Shown here: positions 1-10,037 of the stretch, in pieces
How positions within the stretch are numbered: position 1 is the stretch's first letter
Layout: each line of letters opens with the position of its first letter
DNA from: Halalkalicoccus sp. CG83
GTDB lineage: Archaea; Halobacteriota; Halobacteria; Halobacteriales; Halalkalicoccaceae
DNA: 64,000 nucleotides
Direction: 5' to 3'
Assembly (NCBI RefSeq): GCF_037081715.1
Contig: NZ_JAZDDH010000002.1
Location: forward strand, 496,001-560,000
Program-made: the position numbers and the translations under genes
The notes under the pieces: generated by a model
What the model was told of the DNA's origin: nothing
The model's input: the letters and a program-made list of their open reading frames with translations, nothing else
Databases searched by the model: none

Positions 1-152
1 CCCGTCCCACAGCCCATCTCTACGACGGTGTCGCCGAGTTCGAGGTCGAGCGCGTCCGCGGTACGAGCGCGCACGTCGGCGACCCCCGGGATCCGCCGCG
101 AGACGGGGTCGTAGAGCCGCGCCCACCGGCTGTAGAACGCCTGGGCGCTCAT
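1..152 (-). CDS. Class I SAM-dependent methyltransferase, N-terminal fragment
   Basis: Only the first 50 or so residues are inside the window; the gene runs off the left edge. The translation opens MSAQAFYSRWARLYD and reaches an acidic strand followed by a glycine-rich VVEMGCGTG motif, which is the SAM-binding motif I of UbiE-like methyltransferases. The FYSRWARLYD opening is typical of that group. The ATG overlaps the TGA of the upstream thiR gene by four bases (ATGA), which implies translational coupling. Substrate is unknown. Confidence 0.8.
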   Translation of the reverse strand, partial: MSAQAFYSRWARLYDPVSRRIPGVADVRARTADALDLELGDTVVEMGCGT

Positions 153-1051
153 CGCAGCAGCACCCGGACGCTCTCCGCGGCGGTCTCAGCGTCCTCCGCC
201 AGTACGTAGATCACGGGCTCGATCCCGAATCCGCCGGTCTGGGCGAGCACGTCCGCCTCCGGAGTGGCCTCGAGCGCGTCGGCGATCGCCCGGTCGAGCG
301 ACTGCTCGCCCTCGAACTCGACGACCGCGTAGCCGGCGTCCTCGAACAGCGCGACCAGCGAGGGATCGTAGCGGACGTTCAACGCGGCGCACGCGTCGCT
401 GCCGTGTTCGCGGGCGGTGAGCAGCACGCTCGCGACGTGTTCCGAGACGCCGAACTCGGGGTCGCCGGGGATCGTCGCCCGCCCCTTCACGTCGAAGATC
501 CGGCCCGGCACGCCGGCGACGTCGTCGATCGTCGCCGCGTCGGGCGTACACTCGACGAGGTTCGAGCCGACGTTCGGGATCAGCCCCGCGAAGCCGCTGC
601 TGTTCTCGAGGATGCGAAGCCCCCGCCGGACCGACGAGAGCACGCGTTCGGTGGTTCTGATCGCGCTCTCGGGATCGTGAATCCGGAAGTCGCCCTCGTA
701 GGCGGCCAGTTCGGGCATCGCACGCTCGTGGAGCTCCGCGAGCAGGTCGCCACGGGTCTGTAGCTCGCGGATGAGCACCTCGGTCTCGACCAGCGCCTGC
801 ACCCGACTCATCTCGCCGTTCGCGAGTCCGTCGGCGGCGCGCTCGATCAGCTCCCGGACGCGCTCGTCCTCGATGAACGCCTCCCGCCGCGCCACCTCGC
901 CGTGGGCGTACTTCGAGACGGCGCTCTGGCTGATCCCCAACGTTTCGGCGACCTCGATCTGGGTCAGCCCCCGCTCCCGTAGCTCCTCGGCGAGCATCGA
1001 GCGGAAGGTAGGAAGGAACTCCTCGACGACGACCTCCTCGGCGAACTTCAT
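149..1051 (-). CDS. thiR: ThiR-like transcriptional regulator (HTH + ThiN domain)
   Basis: 300 aa. Residues about 10-55 form an XRE-type helix-turn-helix (ELRERGLTQIEVAETLGISQ, then SAVSKYAHGE). Residues about 130-300 match the ThiN domain, with a conserved NVGSNLVEC stretch and DVKGR. ThiN fused to an HTH is the architecture of ThiR, the archaeal regulator that senses thiamine phosphate and represses thiamine genes; the enzymatic ThiN is instead fused to ThiD. No ThiD part is present here. It lies between dcd and a methyltransferase, with a 70-base gap to dcd and a 4-base overlap with the methyltransferase. No thiamine biosynthesis gene is in the window, so any regulon is elsewhere. Confidence 0.85.
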   Translation of the reverse strand: MKFAEEVVVEEFLPTFRSMLAEELRERGLTQIEVAETLGISQSAVSKYAHGEVARREAFIEDERVRELIERAADGLANGEMSRVQALVETEVLIRELQTRGDLLAELHERAMPELAAYEGDFRIHDPESAIRTTERVLSSVRRGLRILENSSGFAGLIPNVGSNLVECTPDAATIDDVAGVPGRIFDVKGRATIPGDPEFGVSEHVASVLLTAREHGSDACAALNVRYDPSLVALFEDAGYAVVEFEGEQSLDRAIADALEATPEADVLAQTGGFGIEPVIYVLAEDAETAAESVRVLLR

Positions 1052-1121
1052 CCCCGATCGCCTCCGAACTCGGCCGAGCTCGTCGGCGAGACTCGCGCGT
1101 CCTCGCGGCGCTCCGATGCTC

Positions 1122-1709
1122 TCATTGGTCGCCCCCGAACTCGAGGTCGCCCTGGATCCGCGAGGCCTGCGGTCCCGTCTGGTCCTGGTACTTCGAGCCG
1201 CGTTCGGCGCCGTAGGGTCGGTCGGCGGCGCTCTTCATCTCGGTGAAGATCAGCTGCGAGATGCGCATCTCGGGGGTGAGGGCCACCGGCGCCGTCCCGA
1301 GGTTCGAGAGCTCGAGCGTGATCTGGCCGCGGTAGCCCGGATCGACCACGCCCGCGGTGGCGTGGACGACGATCGCGAGCCGTCCGAGCGAGGAGCGCCC
1401 CTCGACGTGGGCGAGCAGGTCGTTCGGGATCTCCACCCGTTCCTTGGTGGTGCCGAGCACGAAGTCGCCGGGATGCAGGATGAACTCCTCGCCCTCCTCG
1501 ACGACGCTCTCGGTGACGTACTCCTCGACCTCGCGCTCGCTTCCGGGATGGATACAGGGGATGTTGGTGCGCTGGAACTCGAGGAACTCCCGGCCGAGCC
1601 GGAGATCGACGCTCGCGGGCTGGATCTGGAGTGAGGGGTCGTCGAGCGGCTCGACGACCAGGTCGCCCTCCTCCAGGCGACGGACGATGTCGGCGTCGGA
1701 GAGGATCAT
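1122..1709 (-). CDS. dcd: dCTP deaminase
   Basis: 195 aa, normal family length, starting at [12 protein letters not shown]. It deaminates dCTP to dUTP in thymidylate supply; some archaeal members also hydrolyse dUTP. The conserved block around residues 110-140 reads [20 protein letters not shown] followed by [11 protein letters not shown], containing the Arg-Ser-Ser nucleotide contacts and the catalytic Glu of the GQITLEL segment. A longer frame extends upstream, but the Met at 1709 is the family start and the extension crosses the divergent pth2 promoter. Divergent from pth2, with 86 bases between starts. Confidence 0.95.
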   Translation of the reverse strand: MILSDADIVRRLEEGDLVVEPLDDPSLQIQPASVDLRLGREFLEFQRTNIPCIHPGSEREVEEYVTESVVEEGEEFILHPGDFVLGTTKERVEIPNDLLAHVEGRSSLGRLAIVVHATAGVVDPGYRGQITLELSNLGTAPVALTPEMRISQLIFTEMKSAADRPYGAERGSKYQDQTGPQASRIQGDLEFGGDQ

Positions 1710-1795
1710 GTCCGAACCAACGAGTGGGGTGGTGTAAATCTTCTCGATGGGCGCGAGTAGCCACCGCTTTACCCTCGCTCCGACTGCATCCGAAC

Positions 1796-2134
1796 ATGAA
1801 ACAGGCGATCGTCGCACGGACCGACATCGGGATGGGAAAGGGAAAGCTCGCCGCACAGGTCGCCCACGCCTCGCTGTCGGCCTACGAGGACACCGATCCG
1901 GGTGCACGCAAGGACTGGAAGGGAGGCGGCCAGAAGAAGGTCGTCCTGAAGGCCTCGGGCGAGAAGGAGATCTTCGAACTCGCCGACCGCGCGGAGCGTG
2001 AGGGCGTCCCCCACGCGGTGATCCGCGACGCGGGTCACACCCAGCTCGAATCCGGTACGGTGACCGCGCTCGCGGTCGGGCCGGCGGCGGACGACCGCGT
2101 GGATCGGGTGACGGGCCACCTCTCGCTGTACTGA
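1796..2134 (+). CDS. pth2: Peptidyl-tRNA hydrolase, Pth2 type
   Basis: 112 aa. It releases peptides from peptidyl-tRNA that drops off the ribosome. The sequence [20 protein letters not shown], then [10 protein letters not shown], is the Pth2 signature, and the C-terminal half has the expected [10 protein letters not shown] and LAVGP motifs. Family length is about 115 aa, so it is complete. An in-frame extension to 1631 exists, but it runs through the oppositely oriented dcd gene and was rejected in favour of the Met of the conserved N-terminus. Confidence 0.95.
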   Translation: MKQAIVARTDIGMGKGKLAAQVAHASLSAYEDTDPGARKDWKGGGQKKVVLKASGEKEIFELADRAEREGVPHAVIRDAGHTQLESGTVTALAVGPAADDRVDRVTGHLSLY

Positions 2135-2187
2135 TCGTCAGGTTCGGCTATCCGACTCCCTTTAGGCGTGGACGGCCAAGAGCGTCC

Positions 2188-2844
2188 ATGAGCGAGACCA
2201 CCGACGCGGATCGAACGACCGAGGCCGACGAGGACCGACTCACGATCTACGCCGACTACGTCTGTCCGTTCTGTTACCTCGGGCGGAAGTCGCTCGAACG
2301 CTATCAGGAGACGCGCGAGGAACCCCTCGAACTCGACTGGCACCCCTTCGACCTGCGAAGCGGCAAGCGCGGCCCCAACGGGGAGATCGACCACGACGCC
2401 GACGACGGCAAGGACGAGGAGTACTACGCACAGGCGAAGGAGAACGTCCGCCGCCTGCGCGAGCGCTACGACGCCGAGATGGCCCAGGAGATCGCGACCG
2501 AGGTCGACTCGCTTCCCGCCCAGCTCGCCTCGTTTCACGTCAAGGAGGAACACCCCGAGCAGTGGCGGGCGTTCGACGAGGCGATCTACGCGGCGCTCTG
2601 GCAGGAGGGCCGGGACATCGGCGACCCCGATGTGCTCGCCGACCTCGCGGAGGAGGCCGGACTCGACGCCGAGGAGATCCGCGAGGCCACCGAGAACGAG
2701 GCGCTCGCGGAACGCATCGACCAACGCTTCGCCGAGGCCCAGCGGCGCGGCGTGACAGGCGTGCCGACATTCGCCTACGACGGGCAGGCCGCCCGCGGTG
2801 CGGTACCGCCCGAGCACCTGAAGCGGCTCGTCGAGGGCGTCTGA
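2188..2844 (+). CDS. DsbA-family thiol-disulfide oxidoreductase (FrnE-like)
   Basis: 218 aa. After a short acidic N-terminal extension the thioredoxin-like fold begins at residue 18 (LTIYADYVCPFCYLG) with a C26-P-F-C29 active site. A helical insertion follows, and near residue 190 comes the cis-proline loop GVTGVPTFAY. This layout matches the FrnE/2-hydroxychromene-2-carboxylate isomerase-like branch of DsbA proteins, which are cytoplasmic in haloarchaea; no signal peptide is present. The exact substrate is unknown. TATA-like TTTAGG lies about 27 bases before the ATG, consistent with a leaderless message. Confidence 0.88.
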   Translation: MSETTDADRTTEADEDRLTIYADYVCPFCYLGRKSLERYQETREEPLELDWHPFDLRSGKRGPNGEIDHDADDGKDEEYYAQAKENVRRLRERYDAEMAQEIATEVDSLPAQLASFHVKEEHPEQWRAFDEAIYAALWQEGRDIGDPDVLADLAEEAGLDAEEIREATENEALAERIDQRFAEAQRRGVTGVPTFAYDGQAARGAVPPEHLKRLVEGV

Positions 2845-2961
2845 ATCCGGACCCGGGTAGCGACGATTCTCGAAGGCACGAATCGACGGTCCGAATGGCA
2901 TGCGTGCGCCGCCGTCCGCGCTTCGGTCGGCTCGGCGCTCCGTCCCCTCCCGACGGTCGGT

Positions 2962-3330
2962 TTAGTTCTCCTCAGCCACGGCCGCCTTCGTCCCTCGAGT
3001 GGTGTGTTCCTCGACGAACTCGAGGAGCTCCTCGGTCCCCTGGAACCCCTCGGTGAGATGGCCCACCCGTTCGCCGTCCTCGAACAACACGAGCGCGGGA
3101 ACGCTCGTGACGTCGTACTCCTCGACCAGCGAGAGGTCGGTCACGGGGTTTATCATGACGACGGTCACGTCGGTCGCCCGCGCGACGTTGCCGAGTACGG
3201 GCTCGATCGCGTTACACCTCGCACAGCCCTTCGTGTAGAACTCCGCGAGGACCAGATCGTGTTCCTCGACCAGCGCGTCGAGCTCCGCGCCCGTCTCCGC
3301 GCGGATCGGTTTCGTGGAGGGATCGTTCAT
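2962..3330 (-). CDS. Thioredoxin-like protein
   Basis: 122 aa starting at MNDPSTKPIR. A thioredoxin fold with an atypical redox motif, C36-A-R-C39 (KGCARCN), and the cis-proline loop SVPALVLFEDGE near residue 85. Family members reduce protein disulfides; the changed dipeptide would alter redox potential. A longer frame to 3552 exists, but it overlaps the mutS promoter and lacks similarity, so the Met at 3330 was chosen. Divergent from mutS with 220 bases between them. Confidence 0.88.
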   Translation of the reverse strand: MNDPSTKPIRAETGAELDALVEEHDLVLAEFYTKGCARCNAIEPVLGNVARATDVTVVMINPVTDLSLVEEYDVTSVPALVLFEDGERVGHLTEGFQGTEELLEFVEEHTTRGTKAAVAEEN

Positions 3331-3517
3331 AGTCGGACGAAGGGGTCGAACGGGGGTAGGTCTCACGGCTGCCCTTGCTGGCTCGCCGCAGCAGACGCTC
3401 GAAGCGAGAAAGCAGCTCCTCGACGCGTTCGGCGGCCTGTTCGAGACAGAGGCCTGAGAGCGGTTCTCCCGCCACTCGTTCGGGCGGAGAACGTATCTCC
3501 GCCCGAGCGTTTCCAAG

Positions 3518-3525
3518 GGTATATC
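3518..3525 (+). promoter_or_regulatory. TATA-like element of mutS
   Basis: GGTATATC sits about 27 bases upstream of the mutS ATG at 3551. In haloarchaea this spacing places transcription start at or next to the start codon, so the message is probably leaderless; no Shine-Dalgarno-like sequence precedes the ATG. Confidence 0.5.
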
Positions 3526-3550
3526 GGCTCGCGGGCTCTGGATTACACCC

Positions 3551-6220
3551 ATGGACGCGGCGCTCGGCGCACCCCAGAAGATGCGGGAGCGCCACGAGGA
3601 CCTGACGCCGATGATGCGCCAGTACTGCGATCTCTGCGAGCGCTACGACGACGCGCTCGTGCTCTTTCAGGTGGGCGACTTCTACGAGACGTTCTGCGAG
3701 GCCGCGGAGGCCTCCGCGCGCTTACTCGAGATCACGCTGACCAAACGCGAGGACTCGACCGGCACGTACCCGATGGCCGGCATCCCGATCGACAGCGCCG
3801 AATCGTATATCGAGACGCTGCTGGATGCCGGATATCGGGTCGCGGTCGCCGACCAGATCCAGGACCCCGAGGAGGCCAGTGGCGTCGTCGACCGTGCCGT
3901 CACCCGGATCGTCACGCCGGGAACGCTCACCGAGGACGAACTGCTCGCGGGCGACGACAACAACTACGTCGCCGCGCTCGCGGTCGGATCCACGGACGAA
4001 GCCGGAGCGGGGACCGACGCATCGCTAGGCGATCGGGAGTACGGCCTCGCGCTGCTCGACGTCTCGACGGGTGATTTCGTCGCCACCGGCTCCGAGTCGG
4101 CCGAGACGATCCGCGACGAGATCAGCCGCTTCGCCCCCGCCGAGGCGATCGTCGGCCCCGACGTTCCGGAGGATTTCGAGGGGTTCGATCCCGACTGCAT
4201 GGTGACGCCGTACGACCCCTCGGCGTTCGACCCCGAGACCGCCCGCGAGCGCCTCGATTCGTACTTCGGTATCCCCGAGAAACGCCTCGCGAGCGACGCG
4301 GAAATCCGCGCCTGTGGCGCGCTGTTGGCCTACGCCGAGTACACCCGCGGCGGCGCCGAGGCCGACGACGCGGACGAGCACGGTCGCCTCGACTACCTCA
4401 ACCACCTCACCCGGTACGAGCCTCGCGAGTACATGCTGCTCGATCGGGTCGCGCTCCGGAGCCTGGAGCTGTTCGAGCGCCGGGCGGTCCATGGCGACGC
4501 AGAACACACGCTCCTGGGCGTGCTCGACGAGACGGCCTGTGCGCTCGGACGGCGGCGACTCACCGACTGGCTCCGCCGCCCGCTGCTCGATCCCGGCCGG
4601 ATCGAGGCCCGGCTGGACGCGGTCGAGGAGTGGACGACGCTCGTCGGCGCCCGCGAGGAGGTCCACGACCTCCTCTCCCGGGTGTACGACATCGAGCGGC
4701 TGATCGCGCGGATCTCCCGCGGTCGGGCGAACGCCCGCGACCTCCGCGCGCTGAAGGACACCCTCGACGTCGTCCCCGAGATCCGCGAGGCGATGGACGG
4801 CGTCGAGAGCGGCTCGCTCTCGGATCTGCGAGCGGGGCTTGACGACCTCGAGGAGGTCCGCGGGCTGATCGAGCGCGCGATCCAGGAGAGCCCGCCGATC
4901 GAGATCACCGAGGGCGACGTGATCGCGCCGGGCTACGACGAGCGCCTCGACGAGCTGCGCGAGACCGAGCGCGACGGCAAACAGTGGATCGACTCGCTCG
5001 AGGAACGCGAGCGCGAGCGGACGGGGATCGACTCGCTGAAGGTGGGCTTCAACCAGGTCCACGGCTACTACATCGAGGTGACGAACCCCAACCTGGACGG
5101 CGTCCCCGACGACTACAACCGCAGGCAGACGCTGAAGAACGCAGAGCGGTTCTACACGCCCGAGCTCAAGCGCCGCGAGGACGAGATTCTCACCGCCGAG
5201 GGCCGGGCCGACGACCTCGAGTACGAGCTGTTCGCCGAGGTCCGCGCGGAGGTCGCGGACGAGGCCGAACGGGTCCAGGCGCTCGCCGACACGCTCGCGA
5301 CGCTCGACGCGCTGGTCTCGCTCGCGGAGGTCGCCGCGAAGTACGGCTATCGCCGCCCCGACATCGCCGAGCCGGGAACGGGTATCGAGATCGAGGGCGG
5401 GCGTCACCCGGTCGTCGAGCGCACCCAGGCGTCGTTCGTCCCCAACGGGATCGATCTCCGTCCCGAGGAACGCATCGCCGTCATCACCGGTCCGAACATG
5501 TCCGGAAAGTCGACGTACATGCGCCAGGTCGCGCTGATCGCGGTCCTCGCCCAGCTGGGCAGCTTCGTCCCCGCGAGCGCGGCGCGGATCGGCGTCGTCG
5601 ATCGGGTGTTCACCCGCGTCGGCGCGAGCGACGACATCGCCGGCGGCCAGTCGACGTTCATGGTCGAGATGCGCGAGCTCGCGACCATCCTCAGGGGCGC
5701 GACCGAGAACTCGCTGGTGTTGCTCGACGAGGTCGGCCGGGGGACGAGCACCGCCGACGGGCTCGCGATCGCCCGCGCGATCACCGAGCACGTCCACGAC
5801 GAACTGGGCGCGATGACGCTGTTCGCGACCCACCACCACGAGCTCACCGAGCTCGCCGAACGCCTCGACTGTGCGTTCAACCTCCACTTCTCCGCGACGC
5901 GAACCGACGACGGCGTCACCTTTCGACACGACGTCTCGCGGGGGGCGGCCACCGCCTCCTACGGGATCGAGGTCGCACGCGCCGCGGGCGTCCCCGACGC
6001 CGTGGTCTCGCGTTCACACGCCCTCGTCGAGGATCGAGGGGAAGCGCTCGGCGACGGCGGGCAATCGGCCGACGCCGGCCCGGACCCGGTCTCCGACGAC
6101 GGTGAACGTGCCGACGCCGACGGCGAGCTCGCGGCGAAGCTCCGCGGGATCGACGTCGCCAACCTGACGCCGATCGAGGCGCTGACGACGCTCGATCGGC
6201 TCAAACGCGAGCTCGATTAG
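3551..6220 (+). CDS. mutS: DNA mismatch repair protein MutS (MutS1 type)
   Basis: 889 aa, full length for bacterial-type MutS1. The N-terminal mismatch-reading domain carries the GDFYE motif (residues 43-46), whose Phe stacks on the mismatch and whose Glu contacts it. The connector, lever and clamp domains follow. The ATPase has Walker [10 protein letters not shown] (about residue 647) and Walker [14 protein letters not shown] (about residue 720). The C-terminus keeps the [17 protein letters not shown] dimer tail. No mutL lies next to it. Its stop codon overlaps that of convergent nucS, another mismatch-processing gene. Confidence 0.97.
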   Translation: MDAALGAPQKMRERHEDLTPMMRQYCDLCERYDDALVLFQVGDFYETFCEAAEASARLLEITLTKREDSTGTYPMAGIPIDSAESYIETLLDAGYRVAVADQIQDPEEASGVVDRAVTRIVTPGTLTEDELLAGDDNNYVAALAVGSTDEAGAGTDASLGDREYGLALLDVSTGDFVATGSESAETIRDEISRFAPAEAIVGPDVPEDFEGFDPDCMVTPYDPSAFDPETARERLDSYFGIPEKRLASDAEIRACGALLAYAEYTRGGAEADDADEHGRLDYLNHLTRYEPREYMLLDRVALRSLELFERRAVHGDAEHTLLGVLDETACALGRRRLTDWLRRPLLDPGRIEARLDAVEEWTTLVGAREEVHDLLSRVYDIERLIARISRGRANARDLRALKDTLDVVPEIREAMDGVESGSLSDLRAGLDDLEEVRGLIERAIQESPPIEITEGDVIAPGYDERLDELRETERDGKQWIDSLEERERERTGIDSLKVGFNQVHGYYIEVTNPNLDGVPDDYNRRQTLKNAERFYTPELKRREDEILTAEGRADDLEYELFAEVRAEVADEAERVQALADTLATLDALVSLAEVAAKYGYRRPDIAEPGTGIEIEGGRHPVVERTQASFVPNGIDLRPEERIAVITGPNMSGKSTYMRQVALIAVLAQLGSFVPASAARIGVVDRVFTRVGASDDIAGGQSTFMVEMRELATILRGATENSLVLLDEVGRGTSTADGLAIARAITEHVHDELGAMTLFATHHHELTELAERLDCAFNLHFSATRTDDGVTFRHDVSRGAATASYGIEVARAAGVPDAVVSRSHALVEDRGEALGDGGQSADAGPDPVSDDGERADADGELAAKLRGIDVANLTPIEALTTLDRLKRELD

Positions 6221-6960
6221 GTCTCGGGGGCGGGCGCCAGCGAGACGAACTCCAGTCCCTTCGTCGCGAGCAGCCGTCGCGCCCGGTCGGTCACCGAGGG
6301 CGCGACCAGCACCCCGCGAATCTCGACGTCCGCGTGGAGGTCGCGTTCGAGTGCGCCGACGTAGCGGTCGAGCTGCCCGACCGCGTCGGGGCCGACCCGT
6401 CGACGCTTCAGTTCGAGCACGACCACCGCGCCATCCGCGTCCTCCCCGTAGACGTCGACCGCGCCCGCCGGCGTCTCGCGCTCGGTCGCGAGCGGCCGGA
6501 AGCCGGGTTCGATCAGCTCGGGCTCCTCCAGGATTCGCCGTTTGAGGTCGGCTTCGGTGCCCGAGACCGAGAGCTCCGCGCTCTCGCCTGCGTCGAACGT
6601 GGCGAGGTGGTCGATCCGTTCGAAACGGACGAGCAACTCCTCGTCCGGGTTCGACCGCAGGCTACGTATCTCCACGTGGCCGTCGTCGCCGCGCACCTCG
6701 TGTGTGCAGCCCGGCGGCTGCCAGTTCACCGGCTTCTGTCCCTCGGCAGTGTGAACCAGCACCGTCCCGTCGGGCTTGAGCATCAGGTGTCGGTCGCCCG
6801 ACTCGAGCGAACTCGATGCGCGGCCGTCGTACTCGACGCTACACCGGCCGAAGACCGTTACGAGTGCCCCTCGATCGATCGCGGCCTCGAGTCGCGTGCG
6901 CGCCTCCTCCGCGCTCGGTCCGGAGAGGGCGATCGGTCCGAACTCCTCGGTCGTCGTCAC
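6217..6960 (-). CDS. nucS: Endonuclease NucS/EndoMS
   Basis: 247 aa, normal length. NucS cleaves both strands at certain mismatches or acts on branched single-stranded DNA, in partnership with the sliding clamp PCNA. The N-terminal half is a beta-rich DNA-binding/dimerisation domain ([11 protein letters not shown] is conserved). The C-terminal RecB-like nuclease has the GAVDVYG Asp, then [13 protein letters not shown], giving the expected D-ExK metal-binding set, and the QLDRYV helix. Its TAA shares bases with the TAG of mutS, so the two genes abut tail to tail. Confidence 0.94.
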   Translation of the reverse strand: MTTTEEFGPIALSGPSAEEARTRLEAAIDRGALVTVFGRCSVEYDGRASSSLESGDRHLMLKPDGTVLVHTAEGQKPVNWQPPGCTHEVRGDDGHVEIRSLRSNPDEELLVRFERIDHLATFDAGESAELSVSGTEADLKRRILEEPELIEPGFRPLATERETPAGAVDVYGEDADGAVVVLELKRRRVGPDAVGQLDRYVGALERDLHADVEIRGVLVAPSVTDRARRLLATKGLEFVSLAPAPET

Positions 6961-6997
6961 CCTCGATGGTAGTCGCCGTGGGGTGAAAAGTGCCGCC

Positions 6998-7432
6998 CTA
7001 CGGCACGATCACCTCGGTCGTTCCCTCGAACCCCCTCACTCTCTCCTCGAGATAGACGATCGCCTCGCGCTCGGCCACCAGGCCCTGCTCGATCGCGTCG
7101 CCGAGGGCCTCCTTGGTCGCGTGGACCCACCCGTGAAGGTATTCCTCGCTCAGGCCCGCCTCCGGACGGAGCGCGACGCAGGCGCCGCCGGCCGGCCGCC
7201 TGCGATCCGCGGTCGGAATCGAGAACGGGACGACGAGGTAGGTCGTCCGCGCCCCGTCCTCGACGACGACGAACTCGTGGAGAGCGAACTCGACGTGATC
7301 GAACACGGCGTCGAACGAGAGCGCGGTCGCTATCGGCTCGCCGGGATCGAGTCGGTCGGATCGGTCTCGGAGGCGAAAGACGTCGTAGGTGCCGTTCTCC
7401 CGCCTTCGGGCTAGCAGCGTTCGGTGGGCCAC
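6998..7432 (-). CDS. Conserved haloarchaeal hypothetical protein
   Basis: 144 aa, GTG start. It opens AHRTLLARRRENGTYDVFRL and contains an Asp/Glu-rich middle and a C-terminal helix predicted from EAIVYLEERV. The start resembles haloarchaeal proteins of the DUF6735 type, but I am not certain of the assignment. No motif suggests an enzyme. It lies between nucS and a flavin oxidoreductase on the same strand with 37-38 base gaps. Confidence 0.65.
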   Translation of the reverse strand: MAHRTLLARRRENGTYDVFRLRDRSDRLDPGEPIATALSFDAVFDHVEFALHEFVVVEDGARTTYLVVPFSIPTADRRRPAGGACVALRPEAGLSEEYLHGWVHATKEALGDAIEQGLVAEREAIVYLEERVRGFEGTTEVIVP

Positions 7433-7470
7433 GGGTGGCCCCGCCTGGGGCCGGCATGGGAGATAAACCT

Positions 7471-8544
7471 CTACTTCCCGCCGAATCGGCCGGGATCGAG
7501 CGGTTCCAGCAGGTCGTTACGGGTTCCCTCGACGAGCAGATCCGCGAGCAGCCGGGCGACCGCCGGCGCGAGGGTGACGCCCAGCCCGCTCATGCCCGTC
7601 GCGACGAAGTAGCTCTCCACCTCGGTCTCGCCGACCAGCGGATGGCCGTCGGGCGTGACCGTCCGGACCCCGACCCACTCCTCCGCCGTGGGCGCCCCCT
7701 CGATCGCCGGAACGGCGGACGCGAAGTCCTCCACCGCGTCGCGAAAAGCGTCGTCAACCTCCAGCGTGGCGTCGGGATCGAGGCGTTCACCCTCGCCGTA
7801 GTCGGTGGCGAAACGGCCGACGTACAGCCCCTCGGGGCGGCTTCGACAGTACGATCCGCGTTCGAACAGGGAGAACGGCTCCGGACGATCCGCGCCGGTC
7901 TCGAGCGAGAGGATCGGCCCGCGGGTGTGGCGAAGCGGGTACTCGAGATCGACCGCATGGTCGATCTCGGGCGCCCACGGCCCCGCGGCGTTCACGACGG
8001 CGTCGGCGTCGATCCGTTCGCCATCGGCGACGACGCCCTCGCCGGGGTCGACGTCGGTCACCTCGACGCCGGTCCGGATCTCGACGCCGGCGTCGCGCGC
8101 CCGTTCTGCGAACCGTGCGACCAGCTCCTCGGGCTCGAAGTACCTCTCCTCCGGCGTGTACATCCCGCCGGCGACTTCCGAGGGGGCGATCCCGAACTCG
8201 TCGAGGTCGACGGGCTCCAGATACCGCGTGTCGACTCCCTCCTCGTTCAGCCGTTCTTCAGCTTCACGGAGCTCGGCGGCGAACCCCTCGCTTTCGGCGA
8301 CGTAGAGCGAGCCGATCTCCGTCGGTGAGCCGTCGATCGAGTCGTACCCCTCGCGGGCGAACCGGCGAAGACGCTGGTCGTAGGCACTGACGGGGACCTG
8401 CTGGCGGTGGAGCATCGCCATCGATGCGGCGGTCGTTCCGCCCCCGAGCTCACCGCGTTCGAGCAGCGTCACCTCGGTCCGATCTCCCAGCGCGGCGGCG
8501 AGGCTCGTCCCGATCACGCCGCCGCCGACGATGACTACGTGCAT
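7471..8544 (-). CDS. FAD-dependent oxidoreductase, DAO (glycine/D-amino-acid oxidase) family
   Basis: 357 aa. The N-terminus MHVVIVGGGVIGTSLAAAL is a GxGxxG dinucleotide-binding fold, followed by the acidic end of beta strand 2 (LLERGELGGGTT). The C-terminal TGMSGLGVTLAPAVARLLAD is the second FAD-contact motif of DAO proteins. Substrate is probably an amine or amino acid but cannot be read from sequence. A TATA-like CTTATC lies about 26 bases upstream, divergent from truD, which has its own TTATCC box. Confidence 0.9.
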   Translation of the reverse strand: MHVVIVGGGVIGTSLAAALGDRTEVTLLERGELGGGTTAASMAMLHRQQVPVSAYDQRLRRFAREGYDSIDGSPTEIGSLYVAESEGFAAELREAEERLNEEGVDTRYLEPVDLDEFGIAPSEVAGGMYTPEERYFEPEELVARFAERARDAGVEIRTGVEVTDVDPGEGVVADGERIDADAVVNAAGPWAPEIDHAVDLEYPLRHTRGPILSLETGADRPEPFSLFERGSYCRSRPEGLYVGRFATDYGEGERLDPDATLEVDDAFRDAVEDFASAVPAIEGAPTAEEWVGVRTVTPDGHPLVGETEVESYFVATGMSGLGVTLAPAVARLLADLLVEGTRNDLLEPLDPGRFGGK

Positions 8545-8638
8545 GGTTCCCGTGCTCGCGACCGGGCGATAAGGGTTGTGTGGTCGGCCCGAACGAACGC
8601 TCCGAGGGGGTTATCCGCCCAGACCGAGGAATCGCGGT

Positions 8639-10000
8639 ATGGACGGCGACCGGCTTCCTCAAGGACACCCGATCGAGCGCGAGGTCGGCATCGCGTACTA
8701 CGTGAGCCGCGATCCGGGGATCGGCGGGCGGATCCGCGACCGGAACGCGGACTTCCGGGTGCGCGAGATCGAGGCGTTCGACGTCGAACCTGCCGACGCT
8801 GGCTCCGACGCCTACCCGCATCTGGTGATCCGCGCCACCCTCGAGGGCTGGGACACCAACGACTTCGCCTCACGGCTCTCCGACGCCATGGGGATCAGCC
8901 GCGAGCGGGTCTCGTGGGCGGGGACGAAGGACAAGCGCGCGATCACCACCCAGCTGTTCAGCGTTCGGAAGGGCGATCCGGACGAGTTGCCCGAGGTTCG
9001 CGGCGCGGAGATCGAGGTCGTCGGTCGGGCGGGTCGAGCGCTCGAGTTCGGCGATCTGGCGGGCAACGAGTTCGAGATCCGCGTCGATGGCGTCGACAGG
9101 CCGGAGCACGTCGATCCGATCACCGACCAGCTCCGCGAGTTCGGCGGCGGTTCGGTTGGAGTACCGAACTACTTCGGCCAGCAGCGATTCGGCAGCCGTC
9201 GGCCCGTCACCCACGAGGTCGGCCTCGCCGTCGCCCGCGGCGACTGGCGCGGAGCCGTACTGGCGTATCTCGGCGACCCGCGCGAGGCCGAACCCGAGGA
9301 CACCCAGGAGGCGCGGGCGTACGTCGAGCGCGAGGTACGTGACGCATCGGAGGGTGGCGAGGACTGGCGGGGCGCGCTCGAGCGATTCCCGCGCAAACTG
9401 GGCTACGAGCGCTCGATGCTCCATCGGCTGGTCGAGAACGGGGCCGAAAACGAGGCCGATTTTCGCGAGGCGCTCGAGGCCGTCCCCTCGAACCTCCAGC
9501 GGCTGTTCGTCAACGCGGCTCAGTCCTACCTGTTCAACCGGATCCTGAGCGAGCGCCTCGAGCGGGGGTTGCCGTTCGACCGCGCCGTCGCGGGCGACGT
9601 GGTCTGTTTCGGCGATGCGGACGCTCCCGAGGGGTTCGCCTGGCCCGATCCCGATCGGACCCAGCGAGTCACGGAGAATCGCGTCGAGACGATCAACCGC
9701 CACCTCGCCCGGAACAGGGCGTTCGTCACCGCGCCGCTGGTCGGTACGGAGACCGAACTCGGCGAGGGCGAACCCGGCGAGATTGAACGTGCGGTGCTCG
9801 AGGACGAGGGAATCTCCCCGTCCGATTTCGACCTACCCGGCGAGTTCGACTCCACCGGAACCCGGCGCGCGATCCTGCTCACCACCGATCTGTCGGTCGA
9901 CCGCGATCCCCTCACCTTCTCGTTCTCGTTGCCGAGCGGCTCGTACGCGACCGTCCTGCTCCGCGAGTACCTGAAGGGCGATCCTCGAGAGCTCGGCTGA
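8639..10000 (+). CDS. truD: tRNA pseudouridine(13) synthase TruD
   Basis: 453 aa, starting at [15 protein letters not shown]. TruD makes pseudouridine 13 in tRNA. The catalytic motif WAGTKDKRA holds the nucleophile Asp98, and the later [17 protein letters not shown] block is the conserved NxxQ region. The archaeal TRUD insertion domain accounts for the middle 150 residues. A longer frame starting at 8576 lacks conserved residues and would overlap the promoter (TTATCC about 26 bases before 8639). Confidence 0.95.
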   Translation: MDGDRLPQGHPIEREVGIAYYVSRDPGIGGRIRDRNADFRVREIEAFDVEPADAGSDAYPHLVIRATLEGWDTNDFASRLSDAMGISRERVSWAGTKDKRAITTQLFSVRKGDPDELPEVRGAEIEVVGRAGRALEFGDLAGNEFEIRVDGVDRPEHVDPITDQLREFGGGSVGVPNYFGQQRFGSRRPVTHEVGLAVARGDWRGAVLAYLGDPREAEPEDTQEARAYVEREVRDASEGGEDWRGALERFPRKLGYERSMLHRLVENGAENEADFREALEAVPSNLQRLFVNAAQSYLFNRILSERLERGLPFDRAVAGDVVCFGDADAPEGFAWPDPDRTQRVTENRVETINRHLARNRAFVTAPLVGTETELGEGEPGEIERAVLEDEGISPSDFDLPGEFDSTGTRRAILLTTDLSVDRDPLTFSFSLPSGSYATVLLREYLKGDPRELG

Positions 10001-10037
10001 GAGTAGCTTCATTGTCGTGTGGACCCGACTGACTGGC

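Noticed and set aside
4025-5929. 634-aa open frame antisense to mutS
   Set aside because: Shadow frame produced by GC-rich third positions; no motifs and fully inside mutS, whose motifs are complete.
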